NCBI GenBank assembly: GCA_958295935.1
Contig: OY282385.1
Coordinates: 1,612,001-1,676,000 of the forward strand
Direction of reading: 5' to 3'
From: an uncultured Dehalococcoidia bacterium
GTDB lineage: Bacteria; Chloroflexota; Dehalococcoidia; Lucifugimonadales; Lucifugimonadaceae
Length of the DNA stretch: 64,000 nt
Positions 1 to 8,933 of this stretch are shown here, piece after piece (within the stretch, counting starts at the first letter, position 1; every line of letters starts with the position of its first letter). A model generated the notes under the pieces. It was not told the origin of the DNA and searched no databases. It saw only the letters and a list, made by a program, of their open reading frames with translations. The position numbers and the translations under genes were made by a program.

Positions 1-160
1 GCCTACCTGCCGGAACGAACACCACCTCATCGAGCCCCAAAGCTGCCATCACGAACCTGCCGACCGCAAGGTGCCCGTTGTGAATCGGATCGAACGTACC
101 GCCAAGCACTCCAATCCTTCTGACCGGCCCGCTGCCCGACGATTGTGAGGTCTCGCCCAT
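1..160 (-). CDS. nadD: nicotinate-nucleotide adenylyltransferase, N-terminal part (runs off window)
   Basis: Reading the minus strand from the ATG at 160 gives a protein with [15 protein letters not shown], the nucleotidyltransferase signature of NadD with its (H/T)xGH ATP-binding histidines. Only about 53 residues are inside the window; the rest lies to the left. NadD adenylylates nicotinate mononucleotide in NAD biosynthesis. It starts 10 bases after the obg stop on the same strand, so the two are very probably co-transcribed. The pairing of obg and nadD is common in bacteria, which supports the call. The related CoaD family shares the fold but lacks the [12 protein letters not shown] form. 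Confidence 0.9.
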   Translation of the reverse strand, partial: MGETSQSSGSGPVRRIGVLGGTFDPIHNGHLAVGRFVMAALGLDEVVFVPAGR

Positions 161-170
161 CAGCTACGAC

Positions 171-1448
171 TCACCCCCACTGGAAATCCCAATCCCCGAC
201 AAGCACCGTATCGCCCTTGCCAACTCCCAGAGTACCCAGAGCCTTATTCACCCCCAAACGATCGAGCACAGCGTGGTACTGCACCCGGGTCGACCAGTCC
301 TTCAGATTAGAACCCATGGCCAGCCTTACCGCACGAGGATGCACTATCCGGTAAACACCTTCCGCCTCCCTGACCGCCTGGGTCCTTTCATCCACCGATG
401 CCGGCCGCAACACGGGTAGCCCAGTCTCCGCGTGAAGGGGCGGCGGCCCCCCATCTGCCTGCACCGCCAAATAACGACCGATCCTCCCAACGAGGCCCCC
501 AAGACCCTCACGCGTAATAGCCGACACATAGCAGACCTCAGTACCGCGGGAAATAGATCCAACCAACTCTTCTTCCAACCTACTACGCCGCTCCCCATCC
601 CCCAACAGATCCATCTTGTTGACAGCCAACAACTTGGGCAACCCCCCCAGGACCGAGCCGTACTGCTCCAATTCACGGTCGATGGTCGCTACCCGCCCAG
701 GCAAATCCTCCATCGAACCATCAACCACGTGCACCAGCAGCCTCGTCCTCTCCGCATGTTTGAGGAACTCATCGCCAAGACCCGCGCCCTCGTGAGCGCC
801 CTCGATCAAACCCGGTACGTCCACCATCACAAACGCGTCCAAACCCATCTCTACCACGCCCAGCACAGGCTCGATAGTGGTAAACGGATACGAAGCCACC
901 TTTGGCCTCGCCGCAGACAACGCAGCCAGGATGCTCGACTTCCCAGCATTCGGCATACCCACCAAGCCAACGTCCGCAAGCAGCTTCAGCTCAAGCCGTA
1001 TCCTGCGCCTAACGCCCTGTTCCCCTACCTCAGCAAGGAGAGGGTACTGATTGACCGAAGAAACGAACCGCGAATTCCCTGCACCACCGCGGCCGGCCGC
1101 GGCAGCCGCCACCGAGTCGCCGTGCGAAGACAAATCCACTACCATCTCGCCAAGGTCCTCGTCCCACACCTCCGTGCCAACAGGCACGCCGATGCGCACG
1201 TGGTCCCCGTTCGCGCCCCGACGCTTGTTAGGCCCGCCTCTCCCACCGGCATGAGCCCTGAAGACCCTATGCCGGCGGAACTTGTAAAGCGTGCTCTCCG
1301 CTTGATCGGCGTAGACGATCACGGTTCCTCCATTCCCGCCGGCGCCCCCATCCGGCCCGCCGCGAGGATTCATAGCCTCACGAGCAGAAGAGACCAAGCC
1401 GTCTCCACCTTTTCCACCCTCCACTTCTATGACTACCGAATCAATCAT
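171..1448 (-). CDS. obg: GTPase Obg/CgtA
   Basis: This 425-residue protein has the three Obg parts in order. A glycine-rich N-terminal Obg fold covers about residues 1-155 (GGKGGDG, GGPDGGAGGNGG). A GTPase domain follows with G1 GMPNAGKSS near 163, G3 DVPGLIEGA near 210, G4 NKMD near 278 and G5 SAI. A C-terminal OCT-type domain ends in GDWDFQWG. Obg is an essential ribosome-associated GTPase acting in 50S assembly and stress control. The ATG at 1448 gives the canonical N-terminus. It lies downstream of dnaA on the same strand after a 280-base gap carrying DnaA-box-like motifs, and is followed closely by nadD. Confidence 0.96.
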   Translation of the reverse strand: MIDSVVIEVEGGKGGDGLVSSAREAMNPRGGPDGGAGGNGGTVIVYADQAESTLYKFRRHRVFRAHAGGRGGPNKRRGANGDHVRIGVPVGTEVWDEDLGEMVVDLSSHGDSVAAAAAGRGGAGNSRFVSSVNQYPLLAEVGEQGVRRRIRLELKLLADVGLVGMPNAGKSSILAALSAARPKVASYPFTTIEPVLGVVEMGLDAFVMVDVPGLIEGAHEGAGLGDEFLKHAERTRLLVHVVDGSMEDLPGRVATIDRELEQYGSVLGGLPKLLAVNKMDLLGDGERRSRLEEELVGSISRGTEVCYVSAITREGLGGLVGRIGRYLAVQADGGPPPLHAETGLPVLRPASVDERTQAVREAEGVYRIVHPRAVRLAMGSNLKDWSTRVQYHAVLDRLGVNKALGTLGVGKGDTVLVGDWDFQWG

Positions 1449-1640
1449 TGAAAGATCTCTGGGTTCCTATAGGGAACAGTATCAGTATTAGAGTCGGTGG
1501 AAATCTTGGAATCCACTTGTGGCTGAGTTCAGCCGATGTGTGAATCGTTTGTTGATAACTCGCCTGTGGCAGGGTATTCCGGTGGACAGGTGGCGCCGGT
1601 TTGTGGGAATCGTCGCGGCGCGCCTGTTCTCTGTGTCAGG

Positions 1641-1690
1641 TTTTCCACAGCTAATGATAGTTTTCCACAATAAATACCAAGTTTTCCACC
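1641..1690 (+). other. Cluster of DnaA-box-like 9-mers downstream of dnaA (candidate oriC or DnaA-binding site)
   Basis: Three evenly spaced motifs lie here: TTTTCCACA at 1641-1649, TTTTCCACA at 1661-1669 and TTTTCCACC at 1682-1690. The first two differ by one base from the DnaA consensus TTATCCACA. The 20-21 base period puts them on one helix face. The surrounding DNA (about 1651-1700) is clearly AT-richer than its neighbours, as a duplex-unwinding element would be. A weaker inverted copy (GTGGAAA) lies at 1497-1503. The cluster sits between dnaA and obg, in the 280-base gap 1449-1728. It could be the origin or a DnaA-controlled promoter for obg. Strand composition further right does not clearly support an origin here. 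Confidence 0.5.
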
Positions 1691-1728
1691 ACTGATAAAC
1701 AGTCCGTTAGACAGCAGCCCAATGCTGC

Positions 1729-3087
1729 CTAGGCGTCTTTCGTGACTGCCAAAGACGTTCGGATTGCCGCCAGCATATGCCGAATAGAAGGGTCGGCAAC
1801 CAGCAGCTGGGCCACTTTGCGTTGGCCGTAGAGTACCGAAGAGTGGTCCTTGCCGCCCAGGACCTCGCCCACTTTGGTCGAAGGGAGCTGGCTCTCTTCC
1901 CTGAGAAGGTACATCGCAATGTGTCGGGCCTGTACCGTACGCTTGTCGCGGCGGGGCCCCTTCAAAGCCTCCACGTCAACGCCTGTGTGCTCCGCAACGG
2001 CCTGCAGCGCCTCCTCGGGACTTGTGGAACGCGGCGGCCCGCCGGCCATCAGGCTAATGAGAGCCTGCGAGGCCAGCTCCGGCGTGATAGGGCTATCCAC
2101 CAGTCTCGAGTACGCAACTATCCGGTTGAGACTGCCTTCCAGCTCCCGCACGTTCGTCTGAGGACGCCGCGCTAGCAGGTTCAGCACTGTTACCGGTACG
2201 TCCACCCCGGACGAGTAAGCCTTGCTTTCGAGGATGGCGATACGAGTCTCGAAATCCGGCGGCTGGATGTCCACCACCAGACCGCCCTCCAGGCGTGACT
2301 GGATACGTTCCTCCAAAAGAGACTTGCGAGCAGGTTCGTCGCCGGTCACCACCACCTGCCTGCCGCTCATGTGAAGCTCGTTGAAGGTGTGGAAGAAACC
2401 CTCTTGGGTCTGTTCCTTTGACGCTATGAACTGGATGTCGTCGATGAGTAGTACGTCCGTACTCCGGTAGCGGACCCGGAACTGGTCCGCAGTACCGGCG
2501 CGGATCGCCTTGATGTACTCATTCGTGAACCGCTCGCTGCTGGCGTAAAGCGTCTGCAAGCCCTTCTGGGCTAGTGAATGGCCGATAGCATGGAGCAGGT
2601 GGGTCTTGCCAAGACCCACGTTCGAGTAGATGTACAGAGGGTTGTACGCCCTCCCGGGAGCCTCAGCCACGTTGGCAGCCGCGGCATGGGCCAGCCTGTT
2701 CGAGTCACCGACCACAAAGGTTTCGAACGTCAGGCCCGGACGAAGTGCGTTGCCGTCCTTGATCGGCCTTGGCCCCGTATCCCGCCCAGCGGAAGCGCCG
2801 CCGTCCGGGGTGTGCCCGTTCGTAGCGCTCCCCCCGGACACGCTGAACTCGACTGATAGCGGCCTGTTCGCAGCGCGCTCCACTGCCCGGGAGATAATGC
2901 CGGAAAGACGCTGCTCCAGCATCTCCGCGGCAAATGTGTTCGGAGTAGATACGATGAGAGTGCCGCCTTCGAGCGACAGAGCAGACGTGTCCTTCAGCCA
3001 GGTCTCGAAGTTTGGTCTCGGTATCTCCAGCTGGAGCTCACCGAGGGCTGCGTGCCAGATCGTTGCAGGGGAGTCTTTGGTTAGCAC
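1729..3087 (-). CDS. dnaA: chromosomal replication initiator DnaA
   Basis: The protein (452 residues from the chosen start) has an N-terminal domain I (IWHAALGELQLEIPRPNFETW), a variable Gly/Pro-rich linker at about 85-115 and an AAA+ domain with Walker A NVGLGKTHLLHA near 156 and Walker B VLLIDDIQF. It ends in the helix-turn-helix signature region (ARHIAMYLLRE, GGKDHSSVLYGQ) that reads DnaA boxes. DnaA-ATP opens oriC and regulates transcription. The GTG at 3087 is preferred because AGGA lies just upstream on the coding strand and domain I begins there. A longer frame to 3213 adds 42 residues unlike DnaA. It is transcribed divergently from fmt; dnaN is not adjacent. Confidence 0.96.
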   Translation of the reverse strand: MLTKDSPATIWHAALGELQLEIPRPNFETWLKDTSALSLEGGTLIVSTPNTFAAEMLEQRLSGIISRAVERAANRPLSVEFSVSGGSATNGHTPDGGASAGRDTGPRPIKDGNALRPGLTFETFVVGDSNRLAHAAAANVAEAPGRAYNPLYIYSNVGLGKTHLLHAIGHSLAQKGLQTLYASSERFTNEYIKAIRAGTADQFRVRYRSTDVLLIDDIQFIASKEQTQEGFFHTFNELHMSGRQVVVTGDEPARKSLLEERIQSRLEGGLVVDIQPPDFETRIAILESKAYSSGVDVPVTVLNLLARRPQTNVRELEGSLNRIVAYSRLVDSPITPELASQALISLMAGGPPRSTSPEEALQAVAEHTGVDVEALKGPRRDKRTVQARHIAMYLLREESQLPSTKVGEVLGGKDHSSVLYGQRKVAQLLVADPSIRHMLAAIRTSLAVTKDA

Positions 3088-3424
3088 AATTCCTCTTGGG
3101 TAAAAGTAACTTGGGCGTGCGCGTGCTGCCGAAAAAATATGAGCGCCAAAAAGAGGGAGGGAGGGCCGCGACCTCTCGGGTCGGCGGCCCGCAACCGTGG
3201 GGTTTTTGGCCAAGGGCTAAGTTAGCATGATACAGGTTGGGAAACGCAAGACCGCGAGGGCGTAAGTCTGCTATGAATCATCATCATTGGCCGCCTTACT
3301 TTGTGAATTTCTTCACTAATCAGTTGGATAAAACGCACGTTCGGGCATACGGGAACATGCCCGATGGACTGGGAAACGACCCAGCCGCCTCTACCGGCCG
3401 CGGCCGTTGGCAAGGGGCGCCGCA
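3088..3424. other. Divergent dnaA/fmt intergenic region
   Basis: About 337 bases between the divergent starts of dnaA and fmt must hold both promoters. The segment 3270-3340 is AT-rich for this genome and contains a short inverted repeat GTGAA/TTCAC at 3303-3316. No convincing sigma-70 hexamer pair, RNA gene or further good DnaA box could be singled out. Confidence 0.4.
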
Positions 3425-4357
3425 GTGAAAATAGTGCTCTTTGGATCGCCGAAACAGGCCGTCTGGTCCCTCGACGCGTTGCGAGAAGCTGGCCATCGCC
3501 CAGCCGCGGTGTACACCCGCCCGGATCGGCCAGCCGGTAGAGGTAACAGACTTACCCCAACCGAGCTGAAAGTAGCGGCGCAGGAGGCGGGCCTGGAGGT
3601 GAGAACCCCTAAAACCTTGCGTCAAGAACGAACGCTGGAAGAGCTTTATGAATTCGGGGCTGACCTCTTCGTGGTCGTCGCCTATGGCCGAATACTGCCG
3701 ACCGAGGCGCTTCAGCTGCCGAGGCTCGGCGCCGTCAACGTCCACCCATCTCTGCTCCCCGAGTACCGAGGCCCCTCGCCGGTCCAGACGGCGATACTGG
3801 ACGGAGCTGCCCGGACCGGTGTGACCATAATGGCCCTGGACGCAGGCATGGACACCGGCCCCATCCTCCGCCAGTCCGACCGCGTGCCCCTGCTGGGAAC
3901 TGAGCGGACTGGCGCACTGATGGACAGGCTGTTCTCGATGGGAGCCGCCATGCTGCCGGGAGTTCTCGATGATATGGACTCAGGAAGGCTGACGCCGGTA
4001 CCGCAGGATGACTCACGAGCCAGCGTTACGAGCCAGGTCAGACGCAGCGACGGAGAGGCCGATTGGTCATCACCTGCCGAACTCCTTGAGCGAATGATCC
4101 GTGCATACGACCCATGGCCCGGCGTGTTCACCAGGTGGAAGGGCAGGAGGCTGAAGATACTAGACGCCGCGGTCGAAGGCCCCGCCTCTGCCGGACCTCC
4201 GGGCAAAACCCTCCTGGACGCAGGCCGCCTCTTCGTCGCCACGGGCCGCGGCGCACTGGAGTTGCGGCGGGTCCAGATGGAAGGCCGTCGGCCGATGAGC
4301 GCGATCGACCTACCGCGCGGTCACCCCGACTTCACAGGCTCGGTTTTACCCTCCTGA
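3425..4357 (+). CDS. fmt: methionyl-tRNA formyltransferase
   Basis: The 310-residue product begins KIVLFGSP, has the formyl-transfer core NVHPSLLPEYRG near residue 108, and continues to MDTGPI. These give the Asn, His and Asp known as the catalytic triad in Fmt. The C-terminal half matches the OB-fold tRNA-binding domain. The enzyme uses 10-formyl-tetrahydrofolate to formylate initiator Met-tRNA. The GTG at 3425 is chosen because AAGGGG sits 8 bases upstream; an in-frame TTG at 3407 lacks such a site. Its length is close to the usual 310-315. def, often adjacent elsewhere, is not next to it. On the plus strand it is G-richer than most plus-strand genes further right. Confidence 0.95.
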   Translation: MKIVLFGSPKQAVWSLDALREAGHRPAAVYTRPDRPAGRGNRLTPTELKVAAQEAGLEVRTPKTLRQERTLEELYEFGADLFVVVAYGRILPTEALQLPRLGAVNVHPSLLPEYRGPSPVQTAILDGAARTGVTIMALDAGMDTGPILRQSDRVPLLGTERTGALMDRLFSMGAAMLPGVLDDMDSGRLTPVPQDDSRASVTSQVRRSDGEADWSSPAELLERMIRAYDPWPGVFTRWKGRRLKILDAAVEGPASAGPPGKTLLDAGRLFVATGRGALELRRVQMEGRRPMSAIDLPRGHPDFTGSVLPS

Positions 4358-4553
4358 GACCTGTACCCAGTCCCCATTGCGCGCGCCCGAGCCGTACCTC
4401 CACCCACTGCACCGCAGCGCATGATCTGCCGATACCGGGCAGGGCCGGAGTTGGCCCGGCAACTCAGCCGGCGCGCCAGTTGCCGCTTGTCGAAAACCCG
4501 TCGATAAGGCTGGTCCGAGGGTCGGCTGGACGCCGGCCCGAAGCTCGTAGGAA

Positions 4554-4847
4554 CTATGCAGCAAGCTCTACCAACTGAATCTCCATGCGCGCAATGTGGC
4601 TGCGGATGTGCTCCATCCGGGCCTTGTACCAATCCGAGCCATAGAACGCCGCCTCCCTCAGTTCGATCTCCGAGCGGGAGGGAAAGCAGCGCACCCATAC
4701 GAACTGAGAGCGGTCTTCCGTCACCCACGCAGAGTGAACGCTGATACCCGCTTCTTCCAGGTTGGGCGCACATTCCTTCTCGAATAGATCCAACCAGGAG
4801 TCCATCATGCCCCTGTTGACCGTGTAAGTTCGCAGTTGTCCGATCAT
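4554..4847 (-). CDS. NIPSNAP family protein
   Basis: A 97-residue protein starting MIGQLRTYTVNRGMMDSWL, typical of the NIPSNAP ferredoxin-like (dimeric alpha/beta barrel) family, whose members read 'YELRTYTVxPGxLDxWLxLF'. It also has the family's WVRCFPSRSEIE and WYKARM segments near the middle and end. The molecular role of bacterial NIPSNAP proteins is unsettled; some act as small-molecule-binding or monooxygenase-like domains. GGGAAAG lies just upstream of the ATG. It is convergent with fmt and lies downstream of ffh on the same strand after about 100 bases, so it may share the ffh transcript. The stretch 4358-4553 before it holds no recognisable feature. Confidence 0.85.
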   Translation of the reverse strand: MIGQLRTYTVNRGMMDSWLDLFEKECAPNLEEAGISVHSAWVTEDRSQFVWVRCFPSRSEIELREAAFYGSDWYKARMEHIRSHIARMEIQLVELAA

Positions 4848-4951
4848 CGTCTTTCCCTTGCTAATAGAGGACCATACCTAAATCACGCTGACCTATTCCC
4901 GCTGGATCGGCAGAAGCGCCGCCTCGTACACCCGGCGGCCTGTCCGTTGTA

Positions 4952-6292
4952 TCAACCCCGGCCTAACATGCCCATCAGCGCGCGCGGGTTTCCGCCGGAC
5001 GACAGCTTCTTCATCATCTTTTGCATCTGACGGTGCTGATTGAGAAGTTGATTCACCTGTGCCGGGGACGTGCCGCTGCCCAAGGCGATCCGCTTGCGGC
5101 GAGAGCCCTTGATGATACCCGGGTTCTCACGCTCCAGCGGGGTCATCGAAAGAATCACCGCCTCGACTTGGGCCATGCGCCGATCGTCAAGATCCCCCGG
5201 CCTTATCCGACCGCGCATCGCGCTCATACCGGGAATCATGCCCAGCACGTCACCCAAAGGCCCCATGCTCTTCAGAGCCCGGAACTGCTTCAGCAAGTCG
5301 TTCATGTCGAACTGGTTCCGGCGTATGCGCCGCTCCAGATTGGCGGCTTCCTCAGCGTCGATCTGCTGCTGAGCCTTTTCCACCAATGTCTCAACGTCGC
5401 CCATACCCAGAATTCGGGACGCCAAACGATCCGGGTGATAGTCCTCTAGCGCAGACGCCCGCTCACCAACGCCGATGAACTTGATCGGAAGGCCCGTGAC
5501 CGACTTCATGGACAAGGCAGCCCCGCCGCGCGCATCCCCGTCCATCTTGGTCAAGACCATGCCCGTCAGGCCGATTCGCTCGTTGAATTCAGCCCCCGAA
5601 CGCACCGCGTCCTGACCGGTCATCGCGTCCACCACCAGCAAGGTCTCCACCGGGTTTACCGCATCCCTCATGCGCGCCAGCTCATCCATCAGATCGTCGT
5701 CGAGGTGTAACCGCCCTGCCGTGTCCAGGATCAGCCAACGAGAGCCGGCGTCTCTCGCCGCTTCCACTGCCTTTTTGGCAACGTTCAACGCCGAGTTGCC
5801 CACCGGGTCCTCGCGGTGCACAGGGATGCGAAGCTCGCGCCCCAATTGCGCCAACTGAGCGATGGCGGCCGGCCGTTGAAGGTCGCAAGCCGCCATCATC
5901 GAGGAATGCCCGTCCTTGCGCAGACGCAACGCCAGCTTCGCCGCAGTCGTGGTCTTCCCAGAGCCTTGCAAGCCAACCAGCATCACCACCGAGGGCGGCT
6001 TGGAACTCCGCATTAGAACCGACGCCTCGCCGCCCAGAATCTCCCGGATCTCTTCGTGGACGATCTTGATGACCGTTTGCCCAGGAGAAAGAGTCGAAAA
6101 CACGTTCTCGCCCACCGAGCGGTCTTTGACCGTGCGCACGAACTCACGGGCTACCTTGAAATCGACGTCCGCCTCCAGAAGCGCCATACGCACCTCGCGC
6201 AGAGCGGCGTCTACGTCCTTTCCCGAAAGCCGCCCTTTGGAAGCGATGCGCGAGAAAGCGTTATTGAGCTTTGCTGTGAGGGCTTCGAACAT
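4952..6292 (-). CDS. ffh: signal recognition particle protein Ffh (SRP54)
   Basis: A 446-residue SRP54 GTPase with the N domain (residues 1-85), a G domain with G1 GLQGSGKTTTAAKLA near 108, DTAGRLH, TKMDGDARGG and GVGE, and a methionine-rich M domain ending QMQKMMKKL and ALMGMLGRG. Ffh binds signal sequences on ribosomes with 4.5S RNA and delivers them to FtsY. Its ATG overlaps the stop codon of the upstream lipoprotein gene (TAATG at 6290-6294), which suggests translational coupling. I looked for 4.5S RNA in the flanking gaps and found no GGAAGG-AGCAGCC core. Length is normal for the family. Confidence 0.97.
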   Translation of the reverse strand: MFEALTAKLNNAFSRIASKGRLSGKDVDAALREVRMALLEADVDFKVAREFVRTVKDRSVGENVFSTLSPGQTVIKIVHEEIREILGGEASVLMRSSKPPSVVMLVGLQGSGKTTTAAKLALRLRKDGHSSMMAACDLQRPAAIAQLAQLGRELRIPVHREDPVGNSALNVAKKAVEAARDAGSRWLILDTAGRLHLDDDLMDELARMRDAVNPVETLLVVDAMTGQDAVRSGAEFNERIGLTGMVLTKMDGDARGGAALSMKSVTGLPIKFIGVGERASALEDYHPDRLASRILGMGDVETLVEKAQQQIDAEEAANLERRIRRNQFDMNDLLKQFRALKSMGPLGDVLGMIPGMSAMRGRIRPGDLDDRRMAQVEAVILSMTPLERENPGIIKGSRRKRIALGSGTSPAQVNQLLNQHRQMQKMMKKLSSGGNPRALMGMLGRG

Positions 6293-7230
6293 TACTTGGG
6301 CCCCTCCCCGGTGGCTTGGCCCCCTTCCGGGGCATCAGGTTCGGCATCAGGCCGCTGCTGCTGCGCCTGACGAAGCGCATCTGCAGCGCTGTTCTTACGC
6401 TGCCTGCGCTGGTCCCACATTATTACCAAGCCGGTGATCCCCACGATCGGAACCCACACCGGCGAGAAGATGCCGAGGGTTATCAGCACGTCCGAAAACC
6501 ACCTGCCAAATCCCGCCAAACCACGCAGGGCCCTGTTGGCCGTCGCGGCCGGACTCCAGCCCGGATCGCCGATGGCAACCGCGCTATTTGCCGCAAACAT
6601 GTACACAGTCACAAGTGAAGTGTCCGTGGTCGTTCGCAGAAGGTTCAGACGCCCCGACAGACGCTCGATCTGACCACGAATGTTGGTGACCTCACGCTGC
6701 ACTTCGAGCACGTCAGACATCTTGTCAGCCCTCTCGAAGAGCTCGAGAAGCTGCTGCTCCGTGGCCTCCAGGTTCATGATCCGGGCCCTAAGGTCCACGA
6801 ACTCTTCCGTGACGTCGGTCGACCGCCATTCCTCGCTGGTAACCCGCTCCCCCACCCGTCTCAGAACTTCAAGCGAAGCTTCAAGACTGTCCGAGGGAAC
6901 CCGAAAGGAAATGTCGGCCCGCTCGTCCCCAGGGGAATAATCGTTATCCGAGGAGACGATGTAACCGTTCTGTTCCCTCACCAGACGCGTCACCGACGCC
7001 ACCGCCTCAGACACGTCGCCAACCACCATGCTGATGTACACGTCGATGACGACCTTGCGTTCAACGTCCGCGGCCTCGCCGGCGGGAATGGAATCCTCCT
7101 GTAACTGCGCGGACGCTTCCGGAGCAGCAGCGAAGGAACCCGAATCGCCAGCGCCGCACCCAGCCGCGCTCAGAAGCAGCGCGGCCAGCGGAAGAGCCGT
7201 TAGCAGCAGTTTTACAAGAGTATGTTTCAT
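6292..7230 (-). CDS. DUF4349-type membrane-anchored lipoprotein
   Basis: The 312-residue product begins with a lipoprotein signal (hydrophobic stretch to AAGC, Cys 25). A periplasmic/extracellular part resembles DUF4349 (pattern VVDVSEAVASVTRLVREQNGYIVSS, then a long helical segment with LEATEQQLLELFERADKMSDVLEV that should form a coiled coil). One C-terminal membrane helix (GIFSPVWVPIVGITGLVIMW) is followed by a basic, Gln-rich tail. The function of DUF4349 proteins is not established; an envelope-stress or anti-sigma-like role has been suggested for relatives. I start at the ATG at 7230, where the signal peptide begins, with a G-run just upstream. The last base of its stop codon is the first base of the ffh start. 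Confidence 0.8.
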   Translation of the reverse strand: MKHTLVKLLLTALPLAALLLSAAGCGAGDSGSFAAAPEASAQLQEDSIPAGEAADVERKVVIDVYISMVVGDVSEAVASVTRLVREQNGYIVSSDNDYSPGDERADISFRVPSDSLEASLEVLRRVGERVTSEEWRSTDVTEEFVDLRARIMNLEATEQQLLELFERADKMSDVLEVQREVTNIRGQIERLSGRLNLLRTTTDTSLVTVYMFAANSAVAIGDPGWSPAATANRALRGLAGFGRWFSDVLITLGIFSPVWVPIVGITGLVIMWDQRRQRKNSAADALRQAQQQRPDAEPDAPEGGQATGEGPK

Positions 7231-7563
7231 AGGGCCCCCCGCATCTTGAGTTGCAGGGTGACCAGGACGCATTCCCGGGGCCGACCCTGGCTGTACGGAT
7301 ATACTGCCACTATACAAGATGAGGATCAGGAATGACCCCAGGACTGCAGACCAACAGCGTTCAAATGGCGCTGGGCCAACGTGAGACTGCCGGCGCAGCG
7401 GCCTATGAGCTGATTTTCGCCGACGCCTTCCAGTGGCTTGAAAACCGCGCGCCTCTCGCAGATCGGACGTCGCCCTCAAGGGCGGAAAGGCTGTACCCGT
7501 AAACGGCGAGTAGGCGGATGTTAACGGCCCTTGACATGATCAGACCGTGAGTTGAGTCCAGCA
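7231..7563. other. Intergenic region between DUF4349 and enolase-like genes
   Basis: About 333 bases between divergent genes. A TTGACA lies at 7531-7536 but no matching -10 hexamer is found at 16-18 bases before the enolase-like start, so I do not call a promoter. The reading frame extending the lipoprotein gene upstream to 7479 looks unconstrained. Nothing else recognised. Confidence 0.35.
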
Positions 7564-8757
7564 ATGAAAATTACAAACCTGAAACTGCGCAAGGTCACCG
7601 GCGCCATGGAGACCAGTGACGTGTTCTGGGAAGAACGCCTGGCGAGGCCCATAGACGTCTACCCGGAATATCGACGTGCCCCGATGGAAGAAATGGCAGG
7701 GCAAATCGACGACCGGCATCTCCGTATAACCGCCTGGTTCGTACAGATAGAAACCAACGAGGGAGTATCCGGCATCGCAGGGCCCATGAATGAAGCCGTG
7801 GCCTTCATCATCGACAGGCAGTTGAGGCCAATACTGACAGGCAAAGACCCGGCAGCCACAGAGTTGCTATGGGACCAGATGCACCGCTTGCTGGTGCACG
7901 GGCGGCAGGGCGAAGCCATGATGGCCGTCAGCGCCGTGGACTGCGCGTTATGGGACCTCAAGGGACGATGGCTCGGACAGCCCGTACACAGACTCTTGGG
8001 TGGACCTACCAGGCAGGAAGTCCCCGCCTATGCCAGCATGTTGGGCTACGCGGTGGAAGACTTGGGTCTGGTCCGAGAACGCGCCCTTGCCGTCCAGGCA
8101 CAGGGATACCGCGCACAGAAGTGGTTCTTCCGCCACGGCCCCATGAGCGGGCCGGACGGTATGCGCAAAAACGTAGAAATGGTGCGCACACTGCGGCAGA
8201 CTCTCGGCAATGACGACGAAATTATGCTCGACTGCTGGCAAAGTTGGGACCTCACCTATGCCGTGCGTATGGCACGACGCATTGAGGAATTCGCACCGCG
8301 CTGGCTGGAAGAGTGCGCCATGCCGGACAGGATCGACACCTACCGGCAGCTCCGCCAACGCACCTCCATACCCATATCGGGCGCCGAACACGAATACACG
8401 CGATGGGGCTTCAAGAGGTTCGTGGACGCCGACGCACTCGACGTACTGCAACCCGATATCTACTGGGCAGGAGGACTATCCGAAACCCTCAAAATCGCCG
8501 CATACGCCACCGTACATGATCTCATCACCATCCCACACGGCCACTCCACACCCGCCGGAATCCACTTCTCCGCCACACAATCCCCCATTCATACCCCGTA
8601 TCAGGAATACCTCATCAAGTGGAACGAAATCCACCAATTCTTCCTGGCCGAACCTCTCAAACCAGTCAATGGCATGATCCAGGTACCCGAAACCCCCGGC
8701 ATGGGAATGGAACTAGACCCCCAGAAAATAGAACACGAAGAACAAGCCAACTGGTAA
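7564..8757 (+). CDS. enolase-superfamily sugar-acid dehydratase (rhamnonate dehydratase-like)
   Basis: A 397-residue member of the mandelate racemase/muconate lactonizing group. An N-terminal capping domain (residues 1-130) precedes a TIM barrel with KWFFRHGP (Lys 186), metal ligands in LDCWQSW (Asp 223), WLEECAM (Glu 249) and SGAEHEY (Glu 275), and the general base in IPHGHS (His 325). The KWFFRHGP...GMRKNVE pattern and the HGHS base resemble L-rhamnonate dehydratase-like enzymes, which abstract a proton alpha to a carboxylate. The exact substrate cannot be read. An in-frame TTG at 7552 is an alternative start; I prefer the ATG giving MKITNLKL. Enolase-superfamily expansion is a known trait of SAR202 Chloroflexota. 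Confidence 0.88.
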   Translation: MKITNLKLRKVTGAMETSDVFWEERLARPIDVYPEYRRAPMEEMAGQIDDRHLRITAWFVQIETNEGVSGIAGPMNEAVAFIIDRQLRPILTGKDPAATELLWDQMHRLLVHGRQGEAMMAVSAVDCALWDLKGRWLGQPVHRLLGGPTRQEVPAYASMLGYAVEDLGLVRERALAVQAQGYRAQKWFFRHGPMSGPDGMRKNVEMVRTLRQTLGNDDEIMLDCWQSWDLTYAVRMARRIEEFAPRWLEECAMPDRIDTYRQLRQRTSIPISGAEHEYTRWGFKRFVDADALDVLQPDIYWAGGLSETLKIAAYATVHDLITIPHGHSTPAGIHFSATQSPIHTPYQEYLIKWNEIHQFFLAEPLKPVNGMIQVPETPGMGMELDPQKIEHEEQANW

Positions 8758-8933
8758 CCGCAGCGCAGCCCCGGAACGCCCAGAAGCGAAGTAAGGAATC
8801 GTCCTCCCTGCTCGACGACGTATAGGCGGGAAACTTCATCGAAGCCGATAGCTTGGTCGAGTTCAGGAAGGTACCGCGTGAAGAGTGTCACCGGCCTGGG
8901 TGGTTGAAGTCATAGAGCCGCCTCTCGCAATGA

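Noticed and set aside
432-1451. Long plus-strand frame (339 codons) opposite obg
   Set aside because: It is antisense to a clear Obg GTPase, has Arg/His/Pro-rich composition and no family features.
4358-4951. Possible 4.5S (SRP) RNA next to ffh
   Set aside because: Neither strand contains the conserved GGAAGG...AGCAGCC core.
7531-7563. TTGACA at 7531 as promoter of the enolase-like gene
   Set aside because: No -10 hexamer at a workable distance before the start codon.
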